Of a stretch of 64,000 nt of DNA, positions 59,529 to 64,000 are shown in pieces. Position 1 is the first letter of the stretch. Each line of letters begins with the position of its first letter. Source of the stretch: Pseudomonas grandcourensis (GTDB lineage Bacteria > Pseudomonadota > Gammaproteobacteria > Pseudomonadales > Pseudomonadaceae); contig NZ_CP150919.1 of assembly GCF_039909015.1 (NCBI RefSeq), positions 4,192,501-4,256,500 of the forward strand, in the 5' to 3' direction. The notes below the pieces were generated by a model. That model saw nothing but the letters and a program-made list of their open reading frames with translations. It was not told the DNA's origin and did no database searches. Position numbers and translations under genes: made by a program.

Positions 59529-60874
59529 GATTCGATCCTCGTTATCGTCGGCAACTGATAACTCCCGTCCAATGCCCCGCCCTTGGGCAGGTACAGGCGC
59601 AACAGCAGGTTGAACGGACCCTGCGGCGTCGGCAGCCAGTTGCCCTGCGGTGCAGCCTTGGGCGCATCGGCTTGCAGGATCAGGGTCAAGCCGCCGTCGG
59701 CATCGTATTGTAGACCAGGGCTGCGATCGCCCAGGGCGTAACGCTGGATCGGGTTGGCCACCAGCAACTGGGTTTTGCCGTCATACAGGGTCAGCGACCA
59801 GAACGCATTCACCGGCGGCAATTGCCCGGCGGGAAAATGCAGGCGATAGGCGTGTTGGCCATCAAGCGCCTGCCCATGGGCGTCGTGCAATGCCATCGGG
59901 TACAGCGCTTCCACCGCATCGTTGGCGTAGATGTAGCGCCAGGCGACCGCGGCACGAGTCAGGTCATCGTCGCCAAACTTGCCGACGTTAGACGGCGACG
60001 GCAACCAGCCCTGCCGTTCCACCGACAGCTGGCTGGAGGCTGCGCGGACCTGTTCGCGACCGGCTTCGGCACCTTGGGCGACGGCTTCGCTCAAGTCCGC
60101 CGGGGCCTGGAATTCGGTCCCCGGTTTCACGCCGATGGCGGCGAAACGGGCCAGCTTCTTTTGTTCGCTGGCGGTCCATTGGTGCAAGGGGGCCAGCGCG
60201 TTGAAGGTGTTGAACAGTGCCTGTGCCGGCCCTTGTTTCGTGTCCGTGTAGGCTGGCAGTTGCAGCGGTACCTGCGGTTCAGGCGCCGCGCCGCCATTCA
60301 CTTTGGACAGCGGTTGCAAGGCGTAGCCCTTCAGCACTTGCGCGGCGTCTTTCTGATCCGCGTCGCCCTTGACCTCGGTCCGTCCCAACAGAAAGACTAG
60401 CCGGCTCGGTGAGCGAATCACCGCGTTGAAACCCGATGGCACCTGCCCCTTCCAGTCCGGCCCGACGATCAGGTAGCGCCCCGCTTGATCGCCCGTGGCG
60501 CGGGTGCCGATGTAGTCGAGGTTGTCGGTGCGCATGTCGACCAGTTGGAAGCTGTAGTAGCGACCTTGCACGGGCGGCACGTCCAGCACCATCGGTTCAC
60601 TGCGCAGATCGAGCAACGCGCGGGAATAGAAGGTGTCGTTGTTGGGCGATACCACTTTGTTGTCTTGCGGGCCGAGCAGGCGCGGTTCGCTGTAGAGGCG
60701 GTTGAACGGCAGTTTCGCGGCGATGGCGCTGAGCACCTTGTCGTGTTCGACGGTGGCGTAGGCGAACACGTAGGCCTCCTGCGCCAGGGCTTTCGCTTGC
60801 TGTTGATCCAGGGTTGCGGCGTGAACAGTGCCCAGGCTCGCGCCCAGGGCCAGAGCGGATATCCAGTAGCGCAT
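59525..60874 (-). CDS. DUF1254/DUF1214 protein with Sec signal
   Basis: The 449-residue paralogue of the downstream gene shares N-N-D-T-F-Y near residue 70, Y-S-F-Q-L-V-D near 105 and W-S-L-T-L-Y-D near 365, but its N-terminus (M-R-Y-W-I-S-A-L-A-L-G ... V-H-A) is an ordinary Sec signal without twin arginines. The pair therefore uses two export routes. AGGAG precedes the ATG at 60874; a longer upstream frame is not needed. Function unknown. Confidence 0.85.
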   Translation of the reverse strand: MRYWISALALGASLGTVHAATLDQQQAKALAQEAYVFAYATVEHDKVLSAIAAKLPFNRLYSEPRLLGPQDNKVVSPNNDTFYSRALLDLRSEPMVLDVPPVQGRYYSFQLVDMRTDNLDYIGTRATGDQAGRYLIVGPDWKGQVPSGFNAVIRSPSRLVFLLGRTEVKGDADQKDAAQVLKGYALQPLSKVNGGAAPEPQVPLQLPAYTDTKQGPAQALFNTFNALAPLHQWTASEQKKLARFAAIGVKPGTEFQAPADLSEAVAQGAEAGREQVRAASSQLSVERQGWLPSPSNVGKFGDDDLTRAAVAWRYIYANDAVEALYPMALHDAHGQALDGQHAYRLHFPAGQLPPVNAFWSLTLYDGKTQLLVANPIQRYALGDRSPGLQYDADGGLTLILQADAPKAAPQGNWLPTPQGPFNLLLRLYLPKGGALDGSYQLPTITRIES

Positions 60875-60914
60875 GGCAGATCTCCTGTAGCAAAACATCG
60901 GCACACATAGATCC

Positions 60915-61007
60915 CTGTGGGAGCGAGCTTGCTCGCGATGAAGCCGGAACAGCCAACATCAATGTCGTCTGATACGCCGCCATCGCGAGCAAGCTCGCTC
61001 CCACAGG
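60915..61007. repeat. REP pair, family B
   Basis: Arms CCTGTGGGAGCGAGCTTGCT and its complement about 45 bases apart, between the DUF1254 and DUF1329 genes. Confidence 0.87.
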
Positions 61008-61028
61008 GGGATTACGGTACCTCCCGGT

Positions 61029-62366
61029 TTACTTGGCCCAGCGCCGCAGGTCCGACGGGGTATAGTCGTCGGTCTTGGCGGCGAAGCCCACGCGCATCGG
61101 TTCGGTCTCTTCGTTGGCCAGGCCGCCGGCGTAGTAGCGTCCGGAGATCAGGTCATAGGAGGTTTCCAGCACGTTGTAGGTGAAGCCGTGATCGTACTGC
61201 TGGATCGCGTGCAGTTCACCGCTGCGCCACAGTTCGCCGCGGCTGTCGTACTGGTCCGACTGGGCGATCTGCCAGCTGTCTTCATCCACATAGAAGCGGC
61301 GCTTGGCATAGATATGCCGCGCATCAGGCTTGAGGGTCGCTTCGACCACCCACACGCGGTGCTTCTCGTAACGAGCCAGGTCCTGGTTGACGTGGTTGGG
61401 CTTGATCACGGCGTCGTACTTGAGGTCGCGGCTGCCGATCTTGTAGCTGTTGTAAGGGATGAACAGCTCTTGCTTGCCCACCAGTTTCCAGTCGAAACGG
61501 TCCGGCGCGCCGTTGTAGCCGTCGATGTTGTCGGCGGTGATCAGGCCGTTGCTGTAACGGGCGCTGTTGTCGTAGGCGATCATCGGCGCACGACGCACGC
61601 GACGTTGTCCCGGCAGGTATTGCCAGGCCGAACGCGGTTCGGCGACCTGGTCGATCGGCTCGTGCACCAGCACCGCCTCGCCGGACAGACGCGCCGGTTC
61701 CAGCACCCGGCTCTTGAACATGAACAGGATGTTCGAGCCCGGTTCCAGTCCACCCACGGTGTCGGCAAAGTTGATCAACGACTGGTTGCGCACGTAGCTG
61801 GTGGCGCCGTTTTCGCGCACCAGCGCCGAGCTGCTGATGCGCTCGTAGCTGCCGCCACGGTAACGGGTCATGTGGTTCCACATCACCTCCAGGCCTTCGG
61901 TGGGCAACGGAAACGGAATGCCCCTGGCGTAGTCATGCAGGCCGTTGCCGCCGTCGGCCATGCTGGTTTTGGCGACGTTCTCACGACTGGCCGCCAGCAC
62001 ATCCTTGGGCAGGTTGGCGCTGCGATGGCTCGGGTAGATGTTCATCTTGTAGGTGTCGGGAAACCGCTTGAACAACGCGATTTGCCCAGGGCTGAGAAAC
62101 TTTTCGTACTGCGCCACGTTCTTTGCCGTGACCGTGAACAAGGGTTTCTCGGCGGCAAACGGATCGCTGTAGCCACCCTTGCTGTCGACGGTACCGGCGT
62201 TGGCGGCAAGCCCTCCGGTCCAGGCCGGAATGCTGCCGTCGGCATTGGCTGCCATTTCCGAGCCCATGGGGGTCAGGGTCTTGCCCAGTGCCGCCGAATC
62301 GGTGCCTTTGGCCTGAGCCAGGCCGACGGTGCAGGCCAGGGCCAGCACGCACAATTGCATACGCAT
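61029..62366 (-). CDS. DUF1329 outer-membrane-associated protein
   Basis: A 445-residue exported protein with a Sec signal ending L-A-Q-A near residue 19. It has the DUF1329 pattern (P-M-G-S-E-x-A-A-N-A-D-G-S-I-P-A-W-T-G-G near 33 and the L-P-G-Q-R-R-V-R-R-A-P near 250), a family with a LolB/LppX-like fold found next to DUF1302 proteins and MmpL-type exporters. AAGGAG precedes the ATG. It follows DUF1302 by 11 bases and is co-transcribed with it. Confidence 0.87.
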   Translation of the reverse strand: MRMQLCVLALACTVGLAQAKGTDSAALGKTLTPMGSEMAANADGSIPAWTGGLAANAGTVDSKGGYSDPFAAEKPLFTVTAKNVAQYEKFLSPGQIALFKRFPDTYKMNIYPSHRSANLPKDVLAASRENVAKTSMADGGNGLHDYARGIPFPLPTEGLEVMWNHMTRYRGGSYERISSSALVRENGATSYVRNQSLINFADTVGGLEPGSNILFMFKSRVLEPARLSGEAVLVHEPIDQVAEPRSAWQYLPGQRRVRRAPMIAYDNSARYSNGLITADNIDGYNGAPDRFDWKLVGKQELFIPYNSYKIGSRDLKYDAVIKPNHVNQDLARYEKHRVWVVEATLKPDARHIYAKRRFYVDEDSWQIAQSDQYDSRGELWRSGELHAIQQYDHGFTYNVLETSYDLISGRYYAGGLANEETEPMRVGFAAKTDDYTPSDLRRWAK

Positions 62367-62377
62367 AACGGTTCTCC

Positions 62378-64000
62378 TTAGAAGTCTGCCTTGAAGCTGA
62401 CGGATGCGAAGTCGCGGTCGTCGAGGGTGCTGTAGTCGTTGGAACCGAAGAACGCGTTGTAGGCCAGTTCAACGCTGTAATCGTTCATGTAGACGCCGGT
62501 CAGGCTCACGCCGAGGGCTTGCTGGCCTTCCTGGAACGGCCCTTGCGGATCGTAGGAATAGCCCTCGACGTCATGCCGCCAGTTGACGGCCGGAATCAGG
62601 TTGATGCCCGGCAACACATCGCTGTATTCGAGGCTGGCGCGCAGGCGATAACCCCACGACCAATCGGTGGCAAAGCCCTTGTCGGTGCAGTACTGGTTGG
62701 TCACACCTGAAGCCACGGTGTTGCACAGCGTGCCGTTGCGCGGGGCGCTGCGGCCGAACGCGGCGTTACGGCCCAGGCGCTCATCCCCGAGGTCTTCGAT
62801 GTGCACGACCCCGGCTTCACCGAACAGGCTCAGGCGCGTGGCACCCAGCACGTTATCGATGGCCTGGGTGGCCGAACCGGTCAGTTGCCAGACACCCTTG
62901 CGCTCCCACGCATCGAACTGGCTGCCATTGGTGGTGCTGAAACCAGGCGGCAACTGCACCCAGGAACTGCCCCCGGGCCCGGAAATCACGGCGACGTTGA
63001 CGTCGGGCGCGTTGATCGCGATCGGCATGTTCGGCCGATAGCTCAATTCACTGGCCAGGGAAATCCCGGTGACCGGCTCGACGCCGTTGAGGCTGATGCC
63101 GTACAGGTGAATGTTTTCCGGGAAAGCCGCCGCATAGCTCGGCCCCTGGATGCCACCGGGGAAGGTGCCGGGCAAGGCTGTGTTCCTGGCGTTAATGGTG
63201 AAATACGGCAACCGCGAGTGATAGTTGATGTAGTAGATCGCCGCTTCCGCATCGTTAAGTGCGGGGATCATCTGGCGCAGGGCGAAGCCGAACTGGCCAT
63301 TGTCCGACGGCGACTCGTTGCCCCGGGACGTGGCGAACAATCCAGCGGCCTGCATCTGTTGATCGGTCTGTACCTGGCTCAGAAACAGCGGCCCGCAACC
63401 CGGCTGGATCACATCGCTGCTGGCGAAGAAAGTGCCACAACCGTCGAGTACGCTGGGGCGCCAGTTGTACTGGTAGAAACCTTCGAGGTTGGTGGTGTCG
63501 CTCAGGCCGAAGCTGAAGGAGACCATCTCCACCGGCAACTGGCCTTCCTTGATTTCCACGCCGGGACGGTTGAACGCCGAGATGTCCAGCGGGTTGATCA
63601 CGTTGATGCCGTTCTGGATCAGCAGCGCCTCGCCCCAGGACAACACCTGGTTGCCGACCTTCACGCTCAACGGATGCTCGGCCACCTGGAAGTCTTTCCA
63701 GACGTAGGCATCGAGCACCTCGAAGCCCTTGAATTTGGCCAGGTCGTCCCAGCCCGAATCATCGAAATCCTTGAAGCGACCATTGCCGGTTTCATAGGCG
63801 TGGTCGTACCAGTATTTGAAGCGAATGAACGCGCCCTGGCCCTGGCCATCGAGACTGACATCGGTGAGGCCCTTGAAGAGTTGCGAGATGGGGTCGCCCT
63901 TCTCGAAGTTCAGCCGGTTGTCGTCGGCGCTGATGCTGGTGCCATTGGCGTTCACGCCCTGGGCCTGCAAGGCGTTGGCGCGGGTCATCAGGCTTTTGTC
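62378..64000 (-). CDS. DUF1302 outer-membrane protein, 5 prime-truncated by the window
   Basis: At least 540 residues of a beta-rich protein of the DUF1302 family; the frame remains open to the right edge, so the N-terminus and signal are missing. Seen are W-D-D-L-A-K-F-K-G-F, G-N-Q-V-L-S-W-G-E-A and a C-terminal S-V-S-F-K-A-D-F that ends in Phe, typical of outer-membrane barrels. These proteins accompany DUF1329 and are thought to take part in export or import of hydrophobic compounds. Confidence 0.85.
   Translation of the reverse strand, partial: DKSLMTRANALQAQGVNANGTSISADDNRLNFEKGDPISQLFKGLTDVSLDGQGQGAFIRFKYWYDHAYETGNGRFKDFDDSGWDDLAKFKGFEVLDAYVWKDFQVAEHPLSVKVGNQVLSWGEALLIQNGINVINPLDISAFNRPGVEIKEGQLPVEMVSFSFGLSDTTNLEGFYQYNWRPSVLDGCGTFFASSDVIQPGCGPLFLSQVQTDQQMQAAGLFATSRGNESPSDNGQFGFALRQMIPALNDAEAAIYYINYHSRLPYFTINARNTALPGTFPGGIQGPSYAAAFPENIHLYGISLNGVEPVTGISLASELSYRPNMPIAINAPDVNVAVISGPGGSSWVQLPPGFSTTNGSQFDAWERKGVWQLTGSATQAIDNVLGATRLSLFGEAGVVHIEDLGDERLGRNAAFGRSAPRNGTLCNTVASGVTNQYCTDKGFATDWSWGYRLRASLEYSDVLPGINLIPAVNWRHDVEGYSYDPQGPFQEGQQALGVSLTGVYMNDYSVELAYNAFFGSNDYSTLDDRDFASVSFKADF

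Noticed and set aside
1..64000. Possible tRNA, rRNA, CRISPR array, prophage or replication origin
   Set aside because: Nothing of this kind was recognised on reading both strands; repeats present are paired REP elements, not spaced arrays.

Overview
The window looks like a chromosomal segment of a Pseudomonas, most probably the fluorescens group. The basis is the high-GC codon use, the ben/cat, dhcAB-atoB, aruFG, osmE and ppnN orthologues of Pseudomonas type, small families seen mainly in pseudomonads (DUF1652, DUF3087), and ten paired inverted REP-like elements of two families between genes. No rRNA, tRNA, CRISPR array, prophage or conjugative module was found. The only autonomous mobile element is one intact IS4-type insertion sequence with visible ends and a target duplication.

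Layout. 1-1.75 kb: small lipoproteins and hypotheticals, including an OsmE homologue. 1.86-11.1 kb: a benzoate/catechol supercluster. catB-catC-catA, benR, benA-B-C-D and an alpha/beta hydrolase all lie on the minus strand, and catR diverges from catB. Together they convert benzoate to catechol, cis,cis-muconate, muconolactone and then 3-oxoadipate enol-lactone. Two direct repeats upstream of benA match the XylS/BenR recognition pattern, and an inverted repeat in the catR-catB gap fits CatR. No benzoate transporter and no catD/pcaD are present. 11.1-22.4 kb: mixed housekeeping and signalling genes: a DUF1652 protein, a polysaccharide deacetylase-like lipoprotein, an SRAP-type abasic-site protein, AzlCD exporter, two diguanylate cyclases, a DapA-like enzyme, LysR, DUF3087, PpnN and a Nudix hydrolase.

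22.5-25.5 kb: an MNIO (DUF692/HvfB-like) gene and its HvfC-like partner without any recognisable precursor peptide, divergent from a methyltransferase across a region with four TGTATC/GATACA half-sites. 25.6-31.3 kb: a sirtuin and a dhcR / dhcA-dhcB-atoB module for CoA activation and thiolysis of 3-keto acids. 31.4-39.8 kb: GST, exported esterase, a solute-binding protein plus M14 desuccinylase-like pair, glutamine amidotransferase, a rhodanese divergent from FtrA, and cobF with an overlapping histidine-phosphatase gene. 40.3-48.7 kb: a stand-alone aruF-aruG pair behind a long leader, oxaloacetate decarboxylase, a MASE2 diguanylate cyclase, a Baeyer-Villiger-type monooxygenase with a membrane-anchored hydrolase, and HglS (2-oxoadipate to D-2-hydroxyglutarate).

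48.8-64 kb: an AT-rich gene-free stretch with mutually exclusive stem-loops, a protein with an internal duplication, an attEFGH-like ABC exporter with its lipocalin-like partner, an SdsA1-like alkylsulfatase, the IS4-family element inserted in a dispersed palindromic repeat, then two DUF1254 paralogues, DUF1329 and an incomplete DUF1302 gene running off the right edge. These last four look like a cell-envelope system of unknown substrate.
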